This document shows, in pieces, positions 1 through 9,007 of a stretch of DNA of 61,300 nucleotides. The translations under genes and the position numbers were made by a program. Position 1 is the first letter of the stretch. Each line of letters begins with the position of its first letter. A model generated the notes under the pieces. That model worked only from the letters and a program-made list of their open reading frames with translations, searched no databases and was not told the DNA's origin. The stretch is from Hyphococcus sp. (GTDB lineage Bacteria; Pseudomonadota; Alphaproteobacteria; Caulobacterales; Parvularculaceae): positions 1 to 61,300 of the forward strand of contig JANQRY010000005.1 in assembly GCA_028284345.1 (NCBI GenBank). Direction: 5' to 3'.

Positions 1-3
1 AAA

Positions 4-768
4 TTGACCGAAGAGACGCGGAAGGAAATACCGCACACACTTGATCTGGCCTATGGCGACGATCCCAAGCAAAAGCTTGATATTTACCACCCGGAAAACG
101 CGGAAAACGCCCCTGTAGCGCTGTACTTTCATGGCGGCGGATTTTTCGAGGGCGATCGCACAGATTACGGCTACCTCGCCGCGCCTTGGGTGAAACGGGG
201 CGCCATTGTCGTTCTGGCGAGCTATCGGCTCTGCAGTGACGGCTTCACAAAACTGGACGCCGTCGCCGACGCAAAGTCAGCTTTAAAGTGGGTTTATGAG
301 AATATCAAAACCCATGGAGGCGACCCCAACCGGATCGTGATGAGCGGCAATTCAGCGGGCGCGATCATGACCGCAAATGTCATCAACGACATGAGCTGGA
401 TGAACGACGAAGGCATTCCTACAACCGCCGTCAGAGGCGCCGTCCTGATAAGCGGGATATATAATTTCCCGCTCGACTATAATGATCGTCCGGACACTTT
501 GCCCACGCCGGAAATCAAAATCGCCATGAGCGCTATTCAGCACATCAAAAAGGTTCCGCCAAAGATAGTGGTCGTGGCGGGATCGCTAGAAACTGGCAGA
601 GACAATTATGTCGAGTCGTCCATCGCCTTTACTGAAGAGCTGAAAAAATTGACCGACGCAGACGTTCAGTTCCACGTGGTTCCCGATAAAGATCACCTTC
701 AAGCACACCATATCTTCAACGATGAAAGCTTGCCGTCGTTTAAGGCGATGGAATCGATGTTCGAATAA
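4..768 (+). CDS. alpha/beta hydrolase, HSL/esterase type (5' end near window edge)
   Basis: Predicted carboxylic-ester hydrolase of the hormone-sensitive-lipase-like alpha/beta hydrolase group, 254 aa, cytoplasmic (no signal peptide). The oxyanion-hole motif HGGGF is at residues 43-47 and the nucleophile elbow GNSAG at 115-119 (Ser117). The acid/His end of the triad is probably near DKDHLQAHH close to the C-terminus. The first in-frame start is a TTG only three bases from the window edge, so the real start may lie outside. The 422-nt gap to the next gene argues against an operon with it, but both lie in the same accessory block. The substrate cannot be read from the sequence. Confidence 0.8.
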   Translation: MTEETRKEIPHTLDLAYGDDPKQKLDIYHPENAENAPVALYFHGGGFFEGDRTDYGYLAAPWVKRGAIVVLASYRLCSDGFTKLDAVADAKSALKWVYENIKTHGGDPNRIVMSGNSAGAIMTANVINDMSWMNDEGIPTTAVRGAVLISGIYNFPLDYNDRPDTLPTPEIKIAMSAIQHIKKVPPKIVVVAGSLETGRDNYVESSIAFTEELKKLTDADVQFHVVPDKDHLQAHHIFNDESLPSFKAMESMFE

Positions 769-1190
769 ATATAGGGGGACAGGCTGGCGGGGCGCCTTCT
801 TTTTCGACGGCCCGGCTTCCTATTCCTTTCTACCTGCACATAGCCTGCACGTTACGCTGTCGCGCCCTACCCTACCCAGGGCCCTACCCATCATATGAAA
901 TAATGCCCCCCTCTTCGGAGGCGCGATCTCATAAAAATGCCCAACGCGTTATTGCGAGAGGCCATCAGTCATGATATACAATTTTGCATACAAGTGGTTC
1001 TGCACTCATATGCTTTATCCATAGCAAGATCTGAGCATTTGGATACCGGCGCGGGCGAACCATGCCAGGCGGCGCATGCTGTCACAACTAAGCGTATCAA
1101 GGGTTATGCGCACTCTTGCGCCATCGTACCGCCGATAAATTAATTCCCTAATGGAAAGTCGGCAAAGTTGAAACATGGAGACAAAGAATT
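769..1190. other. 422-nt gap without a convincing gene
   Basis: No credible coding region. A 68-codon frame at 937-1143 has no family resemblance and no good ribosome binding site. C-rich CCCTACCC-type repeats lie at about 865-889. The region probably holds the promoter of the downstream short-chain dehydrogenase gene, but no convincing -35/-10 pair stands out. Confidence 0.4.
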
Positions 1191-1955
1191 ATGGGTGACA
1201 GATTAGAAGGTAAGACAGCGATCGTAACCGGCGCCGCCGGCGGTGTGGGCAAAGCTATTGCTACGAAATTTGTGAACGAAGGCGCTACCGTCCACGTCGC
1301 GGACATTACGCAGGAACGCTGCGAAGACGCCTGCCACGAGATCGGCGAGGGCGCCGTTCCGGCGCAAGTCGACCTCGCCGACGTATCGTCCATCAAAGCC
1401 ATGGTTGAAAAAGCCGCCAATGCATCTCCACGCCTAGACATTCTGGTGCAATGCGCTGCCGTCGTCAGTATGCAGCCCATTACGGAAATAACGGAAGAAG
1501 AATTCGACCGCGTCAACAACATCAACTATCGCGGCGTCGCATTCACATTATCCGAAGTGGCCAAACGTATGATCCCCGACGGCAAGGGCGGAGCCATCGT
1601 GAACTTCACCACCCTGAACCGGGGCTACCCCTGGATTGGGGCGTATGTTTCCAGCAAGCATGGCGTAAGCGGCATCACCCGGTGTTCAGCGCTTGAGCTG
1701 ATCAAATATGGAATCCGCGTCAATTCTATTTGTCCGGGGCCCATCAAGACGCCGCTCATGGATGATTTGATCAAGCGGTTTGCGGACAATCCGCCTCCAG
1801 GATCTGAATATCTCCAAGAACAAGGGTTTGTGGTGCCGGCCGGATATGAGTCAACGCCAGAGGACTATGTCGAGCCTACAATGCTGCTGGTCACTCCGGC
1901 AGGCGCTTATATTATCGGACAAGTCATGCAAGTCGATGGCGGCATTTCCGCATAG
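1191..1955 (+). CDS. short-chain dehydrogenase/reductase (SDR)
   Basis: NAD(P)-dependent oxidoreductase of the classical SDR family, 254 aa, the usual length. The cofactor motif TGAAGGVG is at residues 13-20 and the catalytic YxxxK at Tyr152/Lys156 (YVSSK). Two family positions look unusual. The NNAG-like motif reads QCAA (residues 87-90). The segment before the Tyr reads NFTTLNRG, so Thr stands where most members have the catalytic Ser. The C-terminal VDGG motif is normal. Start ATG follows GGAGACAAAGAATT. It heads a plus-strand run with a small unknown protein, an FAD oxidoreductase and an acyl-CoA-dehydrogenase-like enzyme, suggesting a step in a catabolic or modifying pathway. Substrate unknown. 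Confidence 0.85.
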   Translation: MGDRLEGKTAIVTGAAGGVGKAIATKFVNEGATVHVADITQERCEDACHEIGEGAVPAQVDLADVSSIKAMVEKAANASPRLDILVQCAAVVSMQPITEITEEEFDRVNNINYRGVAFTLSEVAKRMIPDGKGGAIVNFTTLNRGYPWIGAYVSSKHGVSGITRCSALELIKYGIRVNSICPGPIKTPLMDDLIKRFADNPPPGSEYLQEQGFVVPAGYESTPEDYVEPTMLLVTPAGAYIIGQVMQVDGGISA

Positions 1956-1985
1956 ATTGCTCTGTATGTATTGAAGGGAAGAGTC

Positions 1986-2411
1986 ATGAGCGATAACTCA
2001 AAAGACACGCTTTTCGTAGGCGGCACAGTGTCGACATTTGGTTGGGGCGAAAATGGCGGCATCGGCGCCATGACGGGCACAATCGATGGCGTCGGATACG
2101 CAAAAGCCACCGGCGAGTTCAAAGAGCTTGAGGGCGGCGTTATTCAGACAGGCGTCACCCACTATTTCCTCGATAAGGATGGCTCTGTCATTCACACGAC
2201 CGACAAATGCACCATACGCCCGGATCCGAATGGCGACCCAAATCTGCGCTTTATGGAGAATGTCTATACTGTCGTTTGGGGTACAGGTCGCTTTGCAGGC
2301 TACAAAGGCAGCTTCAGCAGCCGCGGCTGGATGAGATCCGACATCGATGGACTCCCTGAAGACCATAGCGCCGGCGGTTTGCGTTATGAAGGCGTGCTCT
2401 ATCGCGATTAA
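1986..2411 (+). CDS. small conserved-type protein, possibly an allene-oxide-cyclase-like barrel
   Basis: 141 aa, no signal peptide, no membrane segment, rich in Gly and aromatic residues and in alternating beta-type segments. I start it at ATG 1986 rather than 15 nt upstream because GGAAGAG sits at the right distance. The pattern of a Gly-rich N-terminal strand, a central TGVTHYFLDKDGS segment and a C-terminal GRFAGYKGSFSSRGW segment resembles small calycin/allene-oxide-cyclase or dirigent-type barrels, which bind hydrophobic ligands. This is an impression from pattern, not a demonstrated homology. It begins 30 nt after the SDR gene and is probably cotranscribed with it. Confidence 0.6.
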   Translation: MSDNSKDTLFVGGTVSTFGWGENGGIGAMTGTIDGVGYAKATGEFKELEGGVIQTGVTHYFLDKDGSVIHTTDKCTIRPDPNGDPNLRFMENVYTVVWGTGRFAGYKGSFSSRGWMRSDIDGLPEDHSAGGLRYEGVLYRD

Positions 2412-2540
2412 GTCGAACGACCAACATCATGCGCGATGCGGACAAATTCGCCGCAAGCGCATGATGATATCGCTCGAATGAATTGGGTGCTGATGTCAGG
2501 TGATGCGATGCAGACGCCGCGGCGCCGTAGGTGATAACCG

Positions 2541-3686
2541 ATGAACTATGATTTCATTGTGATCGGCGCCGGGATCGCGGGCGCCTCCATAGCATATGAA
2601 CTTGCTGAACATGGACGGGTGTGCCTTCTGGAAGGCGAAGACATGCCTGGCATGCACTCTACAGGCCGTTCCGCCGCCTTGCTTTCCTTGAGTTATGGAA
2701 GTCCGAAGGTGCGCGCGCTTAGCAGAGCAAGCAAAGATTTTTTAGAAAACCCGCCAGATGGCTTTGCAGAGCATCCCCTGCTCGAGCCGCGCGGCCAACT
2801 TTTTATCGCACGATCCGACCAACATGATTGTGTTGTGAAAATTACAGATGCAATAAACGACTCCGGCCAGCCTGCTGTAACTATCGATAGTTCTGAAGCG
2901 ACACGGATGGTTCCGCTCCTGCGTGAAGGCTATGTCGCAGAAGGCGTTTGGGAAGAAGGTTCCAGGGATATAGATGTGGACGGCCTGTACCAGGGCTTTC
3001 TTCGCGCCGCACGTGCACGCGGCGCCGAACTGCTGACGGGCAGCAATGTCTCTCAAGCCAGCCGGAAGGACGGCGTCTGGACCATTCCGCTCGCCAAAAC
3101 GGAGGTGAGCGCGCCGGTGCTTATCAACGCAGCCGGCGCCTGGGCGGACGAAGTCGCCAAAACCTGCGGCGCCCGCGAGATAGGTTTAGCAGTGCTTCGC
3201 AGAACCGCCGTGCTTATTGACCCGCCCGAGGACGTCGATGTCAGCACATGGCCCGCGGTGATTGACGCCGGTGATCAATTTTACTTTAAGCCCGATGCGG
3301 GCAAAATCATGCTGTCGCCTGCGGACGAAATACCCGACCGCCCCGGCGACGCCCAGCCGGAAATACTCGACATCGCGGTTGCGGTCGATCGTGTTCAAGC
3401 CGCGCTCGACGTTGACGTTCAAAGGGTTTCACACAGCTGGGCGGGCCTTCGCACCTTCGCGCCGGATCGCGCGCCGGTGTTGGGCTTCGATGCCGAACTG
3501 CCCGGCTTTTTCTGGTGCGCCGGCCAAGGCGGTTACGGCATTCAAACGTCACCCGGAATGGGCCGTATCGGCGCCGCTCTGGCGTTAGGAAATAGCTTCC
3601 CTGCAGATGTAACGGAATTTGGCCTTACAGCGGAAGACCTCTCCCCGGCGCGAAAGATGCCGCCGGCGACGCCTGCAAAGACATGA
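2541..3686 (+). CDS. FAD-dependent oxidoreductase (DAO / D-amino acid dehydrogenase-like)
   Basis: Flavoenzyme of the DAO (glycine/D-amino acid oxidase) superfamily, 381 aa. The N-terminal dinucleotide-binding motif has Gly9, Gly11 and Gly14 (GAGIAG) with Glu31 at the end of strand 2 for the ribose. The HSTGRSAA segment after it is typical of flavin contact in this group, and the C-terminal GFFWCAGQGGYGIQTSPGMG closes the FAD site. Members oxidise amines or amino acids and pass electrons to oxygen or the respiratory chain. The actual substrate is unknown. It lies 129 nt after the preceding gene, on the same strand as the neighbouring SDR and acyl-CoA-dehydrogenase-like genes. Confidence 0.8.
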   Translation: MNYDFIVIGAGIAGASIAYELAEHGRVCLLEGEDMPGMHSTGRSAALLSLSYGSPKVRALSRASKDFLENPPDGFAEHPLLEPRGQLFIARSDQHDCVVKITDAINDSGQPAVTIDSSEATRMVPLLREGYVAEGVWEEGSRDIDVDGLYQGFLRAARARGAELLTGSNVSQASRKDGVWTIPLAKTEVSAPVLINAAGAWADEVAKTCGAREIGLAVLRRTAVLIDPPEDVDVSTWPAVIDAGDQFYFKPDAGKIMLSPADEIPDRPGDAQPEILDIAVAVDRVQAALDVDVQRVSHSWAGLRTFAPDRAPVLGFDAELPGFFWCAGQGGYGIQTSPGMGRIGAALALGNSFPADVTEFGLTAEDLSPARKMPPATPAKT

Positions 3687-3801
3687 CAAGCGCAAGCTTA
3701 AATATGGCTTCTTTCACGCCGGCCCCCGCCCCTTCAGATTTGGCGGCGCCCAGATTGCAGTTTTTTGTTAGCAAAATGTTCCCACAGGGAGGTTTAAAAA
3801 A

Positions 3802-4965
3802 GTGGTCGTAACAACGCATAGCCATCACTCAACACTCAAAGCTGTTGAGCAACTGCTCCCTTCCATTGCGGCTGAAGCTGATAGGATGGAGACAGAGCGT
3901 AAGGTTCCAGCAAAGATCTGCGAGGCCATGGAAGAAGCCGGATGCCTTACCATGGGCATTCCGCAAGAGTTGGGCGGTACTGAGCTCTCCCAGATAGAAA
4001 TTTCACGAGTACTGGAAACGCTGGCCTATGGCGACGCCTCCGTCGCCTGGACGGCAATGGTCGCGCTCGGCTTCAACCACTTCATGAGCCGCTTTCCGAC
4101 AGAAGTCGTAAAGCAGGTCCGCGCGGATTCCCCAGGCTTGCTCATACGTGGCGCGGTTGCTCCGCAAGGGCGCGCAACGCCAGTTGACGGCGGCTATACG
4201 GTGGAAGGCCGCTGGGCGCTGGGCAGCGGCAGCTATGACAATCGTTACGTAATGGCGATGTGCATAATCATGGACGGAGACAAGCCGCAAACATCTCCCG
4301 ACGGCGGCGTGGTGACGCGCATGGCGCTCATCCCAGTCTCCAAGGTCGAATTTCTAAACACTTGGGAATCGGTTGGCCTGTGCGCAACGAACAGTCACGA
4401 CTTTGTGGTGAAACCTGTTTTCGTCGCCAAAGAATGGATGGCGTCTGCCTCCGCACCAGATAATTTCAAATTGTCAGCCACAAAATTTGATTTCCAAATG
4501 GCGGTGACCCTCAATCACGCAAGCGTGGCTGTGGGCATCGCACGCGGCATGCTTGACGACATCATTGCGTTATCTCTTAAAAAACGCCCGGCGCGCGGCG
4601 GCGGCAAGACCTTGGCCACTGACCCACAGTTCGCATACGACCTAGGGCAATTGACCACTCGGTTGGAAGCGATGAGGACGCTTCTCGAGGCCCGCCTGGA
4701 AGAAAATGAAGAACTGGGCCAAAGCGACGCTCCAATCAAGCCGATTGAATCCGCGAGAGTGTGCGCAGCCGCCTCTTATATCCAACATGAATGCCAAAAC
4801 ATCGTAGACGCAGCATTCTCTTTAGGCGGCTCTACCGTTTGCTACCTATCAACATCTGCGCAGCGGCGTTGGCGCGACATACGCTGTCTTGTGCAGCATT
4901 TTTCCGCCTCGAAAACCAAATTTAAGCAACTTGGCTACGATGTTCTCGATCAAGCGCAGAATTGA
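3802..4965 (+). CDS. acyl-CoA dehydrogenase-fold flavoprotein (group D monooxygenase-like)
   Basis: 387-aa protein with the acyl-CoA dehydrogenase fold: an N-terminal helical domain (MEEAGCLTMGIPQELGG), a middle beta domain (YTVEGRWALGSGSYDNRY), and a C-terminal helical bundle ending in SAQRRWRDIRCLVQHFSASK. The C-terminal W-R-D-x-x-x-x-x-Q-H arrangement and the lack of an obvious catalytic Glu resemble two-component flavin-dependent hydroxylases (HsaA/DszC/pigment hydroxylase type) more than true acyl-CoA dehydrogenases. If so it needs a separate flavin reductase, which I do not see here. Start is GTG 3802 after AGGGAGG. Fourth gene of the plus-strand run. Confidence 0.75.
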   Translation: MVVTTHSHHSTLKAVEQLLPSIAAEADRMETERKVPAKICEAMEEAGCLTMGIPQELGGTELSQIEISRVLETLAYGDASVAWTAMVALGFNHFMSRFPTEVVKQVRADSPGLLIRGAVAPQGRATPVDGGYTVEGRWALGSGSYDNRYVMAMCIIMDGDKPQTSPDGGVVTRMALIPVSKVEFLNTWESVGLCATNSHDFVVKPVFVAKEWMASASAPDNFKLSATKFDFQMAVTLNHASVAVGIARGMLDDIIALSLKKRPARGGGKTLATDPQFAYDLGQLTTRLEAMRTLLEARLEENEELGQSDAPIKPIESARVCAAASYIQHECQNIVDAAFSLGGSTVCYLSTSAQRRWRDIRCLVQHFSASKTKFKQLGYDVLDQAQN

Positions 4966-5047
4966 TTTTTTATAAAGGATTATCCAAAATCCACACCTTA
5001 GTCCGCCTCGGCGCATAAACTAAGTGCGAAGGTGATGAATCGCATAT

Positions 5048-7090
5048 TCAAAATCGCGCTTCGATTGAAAACTTGAATGCTCTACCCGGCGCCACGTCGC
5101 CAAGCGGGACTAAACCGAAGCCTGGAATCGTCACTTCACCGGTTCGGCCTGCGTGGGAGCTGTACGTTTCACCGAAAATATTGTCGACGCCAGCGACAAT
5201 CGTGAAACGATCATCAAAAAATTCTGGTTGCCAAAGCACAGACAGATTGTGCACGTCATAGCCTTCCTTCAACTCGTTATTGAAGGTTGATTTCTCGGCG
5301 ACAACCTCTCCTCTCGCACTGATCTCGATATTAAGCGGTTCGTGGCGGTAGCCGATTTCGTAACTGAAGGAGTCCCCCAATTCGCGCAAGCTATATATGA
5401 CATCAACACTATTGACGTTTGCATTCAGATTATTGGCCTCGAAGTCAGCGGTCGCAAATGTCAGAAGGGCGTGCACATTGTCACGGTCGAAAGATAATGT
5501 CGTCTCAATGCCCTCTATAGTGAGATCACCAATATTCGTGTCACGCGCGACGGTTCCCCCGTCTGGCTGTGCGAGAACAACGTCAGCGATCACATTATCA
5601 ATGTCGGTCTTAAACCATCGGACAAAAAGCTGACCGTTTGTCCCGCGCCAATCGTAAGATATGCGAGAACCGATCTCCGTATTGCGTCCGGTTTCAGGTT
5701 CTAAATCATCAGCAATCACTTTCACCGCTGCAATGCCGGAGAACGGATCGGATGTTTCAGGCCCTTTGAAAAGGCTTGTCGTCGAAGCGAAAAGTTCGAG
5801 TTGAGATATCGGCCGCCAACTCGCCCCAAACGATGCGGTTGTTTCGTCAAAACTCCTGTCGCCAGTCGCAGGATATTCAATTTTATGATCGGTATAGCGA
5901 AGACCGCCGCGCAGGTCGAAATTATCCGTTATGGAAAGCGTGTCTTGCAGGTAAAAAGCAGCTGTCCTCGATGCAGACACTACCGCGGCGGCATCGCCTG
6001 GCCGGTATTTCAACTTGGTCTTTGTCCATTCAAAACCGGCTTCTATGCGATGAGGTATCATGAACTCAAACGGCGTGTCCGTCCTCAAAAGACCGCCGGC
6101 CCTGTCCCCATCTACCGCGCGCAAAACGCCTAAAGAAAAAGGCGATCCAGCCAGTTCGCTTTCGTCGACCGTCAGCTCCGAGTCTTGCCGATAGGCTGAC
6201 GCGCTGATCTGCGTGGGACCCACGCCGCCTTCATAGGTAAAACGCGCATCATTGCGGCCAAAAACTGTGGGAAAAAGCGTGTCGCCGAAGAACAAAGCAT
6301 TTCCTTCGGGCGATAGATCGGGTCGCGGCGCTTTATCGCCGTCCTCCTCAACCATGTCGTAGGAGAGTTCCACACGGTGTCCCTCGGCAATCGTCCAACC
6401 GATTTTCCCAAGGAACGTTTCGCCGCGTCCGCGCGTTCCCAGCCGCTCGTCTCCTGATGCGGTCTTGAAATCATCTCGCTCAATAATGCCGCCATGCACG
6501 AGAACATCGACCTGTTCCGCTAACCTAACGGCGAGGCTGATATCCCCGCCGATGAACCTGTTGTTGCTGGCCCGAAACGCCGCGCGGCCGCCTAAATTCT
6601 GTTCGTCAGTCAATAAATCAGCGCCGTCGATTGTCTTGAGGACGATTGATCCGCCAAGGCCGCCGAAAAGAACATCTGTATTGCCAAGCCGCACGTCGAC
6701 GGTGGATAGAACAGTCGGATCGACCAGGACGCTGCCCACATGATGATAAAGATAATTGGTTTGCGGCGAACCATCGAGAAGAAGCCCAAGGTCACGATTG
6801 TCGAGGCCGCGTAGATTAATCCGCGTAACGGTGGAGTCCTGCCCCGCCACTTCGACGCCGGGTAGATCGCCTATGAGGTCGCTCAGATGATCCGGTTGGC
6901 GAGGAAGCGTATCCTCTCTGTCGGTAGAGAGCGCATCCGTGCGAACGATGGCGCCGCGCACAACAATCGTATCTTCAATCGTGTCTTCAGCATCTGAAGT
7001 GCTTCCTTCGGCCGCGGCGACGCCTAACGAGACAGCGGGCGCGCATACGTATGCGACGACGGCCAAGCGGGGAAAACGCAAGCTGAACAT
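5048..7090 (-). CDS. TonB-dependent outer-membrane receptor
   Basis: 680-aa outer-membrane active transporter with a signal peptide at about residues 1-27. The plug domain contains IVVRGAIVR and LPGVEV...RINLRGLDNRDLGLLLDG. The beta-barrel ends in the aromatic C-terminal signature FKFSIEARF. Such receptors import siderophores, vitamins or organic substrates using TonB energy, and the ligand here is not deducible. It is transcribed away from the LysR gene at 7336, which is the obvious candidate regulator. Its 3' end faces the plus-strand enzyme cluster. Its presence supports uptake of the compound those enzymes process (inference). Confidence 0.88.
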   Translation of the reverse strand: MFSLRFPRLAVVAYVCAPAVSLGVAAAEGSTSDAEDTIEDTIVVRGAIVRTDALSTDREDTLPRQPDHLSDLIGDLPGVEVAGQDSTVTRINLRGLDNRDLGLLLDGSPQTNYLYHHVGSVLVDPTVLSTVDVRLGNTDVLFGGLGGSIVLKTIDGADLLTDEQNLGGRAAFRASNNRFIGGDISLAVRLAEQVDVLVHGGIIERDDFKTASGDERLGTRGRGETFLGKIGWTIAEGHRVELSYDMVEEDGDKAPRPDLSPEGNALFFGDTLFPTVFGRNDARFTYEGGVGPTQISASAYRQDSELTVDESELAGSPFSLGVLRAVDGDRAGGLLRTDTPFEFMIPHRIEAGFEWTKTKLKYRPGDAAAVVSASRTAAFYLQDTLSITDNFDLRGGLRYTDHKIEYPATGDRSFDETTASFGASWRPISQLELFASTTSLFKGPETSDPFSGIAAVKVIADDLEPETGRNTEIGSRISYDWRGTNGQLFVRWFKTDIDNVIADVVLAQPDGGTVARDTNIGDLTIEGIETTLSFDRDNVHALLTFATADFEANNLNANVNSVDVIYSLRELGDSFSYEIGYRHEPLNIEISARGEVVAEKSTFNNELKEGYDVHNLSVLWQPEFFDDRFTIVAGVDNIFGETYSSHAGRTGEVTIPGFGLVPLGDVAPGRAFKFSIEARF

Positions 7091-7290
7091 GATTTCTACT
7101 CTCTTGGTATAGCTAGGCGAATGATGAGGAAGGTTGCGACATCCTTCAGCGGTCGAATTAGAAGTTCATCGCCTATTCAAACTTGAAACATGGGTAGTTT
7201 GCCGAAGGTAAGGGATAATAGCCTTGTTAGCCGGCAGGATAATTGCCATTTTCGTGGTATTATTAATGTCGAATGCGCAATTATCGTGGG

Positions 7291-7319
7291 CTTGCCTCTT
7301 GATCTCATCAAGAGGCAAG
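7291..7319. promoter_or_regulatory. perfect 13-bp palindrome before the LysR gene
   Basis: Arms CTTGCCTCTTGAT (7291-7303) and ATCAAGAGGCAAG (7307-7319) match perfectly around a 3-nt centre. It contains a T-N11-A core of the kind LysR proteins bind, and it ends 16 nt before the LysR start codon. It could be an autoregulatory operator or a hairpin occluding translation. Confidence 0.55.
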
Positions 7320-7335
7320 GATGGGGGCCAAAGCC

Positions 7336-8226
7336 ATGCTCGATCTTTCTCAACTTCGCGCCTTTGTTACTGTTGCTGAGGAACTGAGTTTCGCGAGAGC
7401 GGCTGAGCGGTTGAATATCAGTCAAGCGCCGCTTTCCCGTTCGATCGCTAAGCTAGAACATGAAATTGGTCGGAGTTTGTTTGAAAGAACGACCCGAAGA
7501 GTCGCCTTAACAGCAGCAGGCGGGCGATTGCTCAGAGAAGCGGCCCCATTAATTAAGAATGCGGAGCAAGTTGGGCGAACCGTTCGCCACGAAGTTGCAG
7601 ACCGTCATTCGACTTTCGAGATTGGAACCACCTCGCTTGCCTTGTTCACCGTATTGCCGCCACTCCTAGAAAATATGCAGGAGCGCTGGCCTGCTCTGAC
7701 GCCAGAAGTGAGTGAAATGCCGACAGACAGGCTCATTTCATCGCTTGCTGAGGGCAGCATCGATGCGGCGTTTATTCTTCTTCCTTCATATCACGAGGCG
7801 CTTGAGATACATCCTATTCGTGCCGAGCAAACGCGGCTTGCGGTCGGCCCCGCCCACCCTTTCGCGAAGGAAAAACATATTCCTCTCGCCGCCTTTGCAA
7901 ATGATACCTTTCTTCTCCATGAGCGAGAGCAAGCGCCGGCGATGCACGATGAAGTCATTCGTCTGTGCGAAGCCGCCGGCTTCAGGCCGAAGGTGCGTCA
8001 GCTTAAACCCGGCGAAAACTGTATTGGGTTCATTCATGCTGGCCTTGCCGTTCACTTTGTTTGGGAGTGTCCGACCTGTTTGTTTGGCGACAAACTCGCA
8101 TTTGTCGATCTGGAGGAAGATTCGCCGGTCCTGACCCTCGCCGCCGCTTGGCGAAAAGATGACGTCAGCGAACTTCTTGAGCCGTTTAAAAATATTCCGA
8201 GGCTCGCTGAAGGAACAATCCTGTAA
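7336..8226 (+). CDS. LysR-family transcriptional regulator
   Basis: 296 aa from ATG 7336, preceded by GGGGG 9 nt upstream. A 15-nt longer start at 7321 has no spaced Shine-Dalgarno. The N-terminal winged helix-turn-helix reads MLDLSQLRAFVTVAEELSFARAAERLNISQAPLSR as one continuous family motif over residues 1-35. The remainder is the two-lobed effector-binding domain. Divergent from the TonB-receptor gene with a 245-nt intergenic region, so it probably controls that gene and itself. The small-molecule effector is unknown. Confidence 0.88.
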   Translation: MLDLSQLRAFVTVAEELSFARAAERLNISQAPLSRSIAKLEHEIGRSLFERTTRRVALTAAGGRLLREAAPLIKNAEQVGRTVRHEVADRHSTFEIGTTSLALFTVLPPLLENMQERWPALTPEVSEMPTDRLISSLAEGSIDAAFILLPSYHEALEIHPIRAEQTRLAVGPAHPFAKEKHIPLAAFANDTFLLHEREQAPAMHDEVIRLCEAAGFRPKVRQLKPGENCIGFIHAGLAVHFVWECPTCLFGDKLAFVDLEEDSPVLTLAAAWRKDDVSELLEPFKNIPRLAEGTIL

Positions 8227-8330
8227 ACTCAGCTTTGCAAAGATGACGTTGAGGGAAAATGCTCGAAGCTAAGCGCCATTCTTGGGTTTGTTGAGCCAAC
8301 ATCTGGGCGCGCCTATAGCGGCGTCGCCCG

Positions 8331-8999
8331 TCAATGAGGTTGTGACAGCGCCAATCCACGACCGCGTTTCAGGAAAATGACATTATCGACGACGACCGCC
8401 TCTTCACCCTCAGGGCCCGTCGCAGTTCTCGGAACAGCATCGATAAATTCAGAAGACCATGACATTTCATCGAGCCCCAAAGAGTCGAAGGTCTCCTGCG
8501 CGCTTGGATATATCTCATCAGGATCGGCCCACGACCATGGCGCGTGCGATCCATGTTCGACAATCAGAAAATGTCCGCCCAACGCCACTGCATCCGCAGC
8601 TTTCCGCAAGACCTCAGCTCGCGGCCAATCCAGTGGAGAATGCAGAAAGCTCGCTGCGACGAGATCAAATGATCCGTTCGGAAAGGACTGCGCAAGATCG
8701 TGTTGCTCAAACTTAACCTGGCTTTGCACGCCCTGTCTTTGAGCATTGTCTTTTGCGTAAGCAAGCGCCGTAGACGATATGTCGACGGCGACCACACGCC
8801 AGCCCCTAGAGGCAAGCCACACCGCATCATCCCCTTTGGCGCACCCAAGCTCTAAAGCCGCGCCAGGCGCTAAAGACTCAGCAAATCGCTCAAGTGCGAG
8901 CCCCGGCTTGCCGCTCGAGCTTGGCGAAACCTTTTGATAAATACCTTCCCAGACCTCTTCTGCGCTCTGGTCCGGATCGATGATGGGTTTGTCGGTCAC
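8331..8999 (-). CDS. class I SAM-dependent methyltransferase
   Basis: 222-aa cytoplasmic methyltransferase. Motif I (ELGCAKGDD) is at residues 50-58, the acidic end of strand 2 is in VVAVDIS near residue 75, and the motif IV/post-I region is QHDLAQSFPNGSFDLV. It resembles the TehB/thiol-methyltransferase type in size and layout. It begins 8 nt after the stop of the flavoprotein gene on the same strand, so the two are almost certainly cotranscribed and may share a role in handling a reactive or thiol-bearing compound. Target not identifiable. Confidence 0.8.
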   Translation of the reverse strand: MTDKPIIDPDQSAEEVWEGIYQKVSPSSSGKPGLALERFAESLAPGAALELGCAKGDDAVWLASRGWRVVAVDISSTALAYAKDNAQRQGVQSQVKFEQHDLAQSFPNGSFDLVAASFLHSPLDWPRAEVLRKAADAVALGGHFLIVEHGSHAPWSWADPDEIYPSAQETFDSLGLDEMSWSSEFIDAVPRTATGPEGEEAVVVDNVIFLKRGRGLALSQPH

Positions 9000-9007
9000 C
9001 CTTTTGT

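Noticed and set aside
937-1143. 68-codon plus-strand frame
   Set aside because: No Shine-Dalgarno, atypical composition and no recognisable domain.
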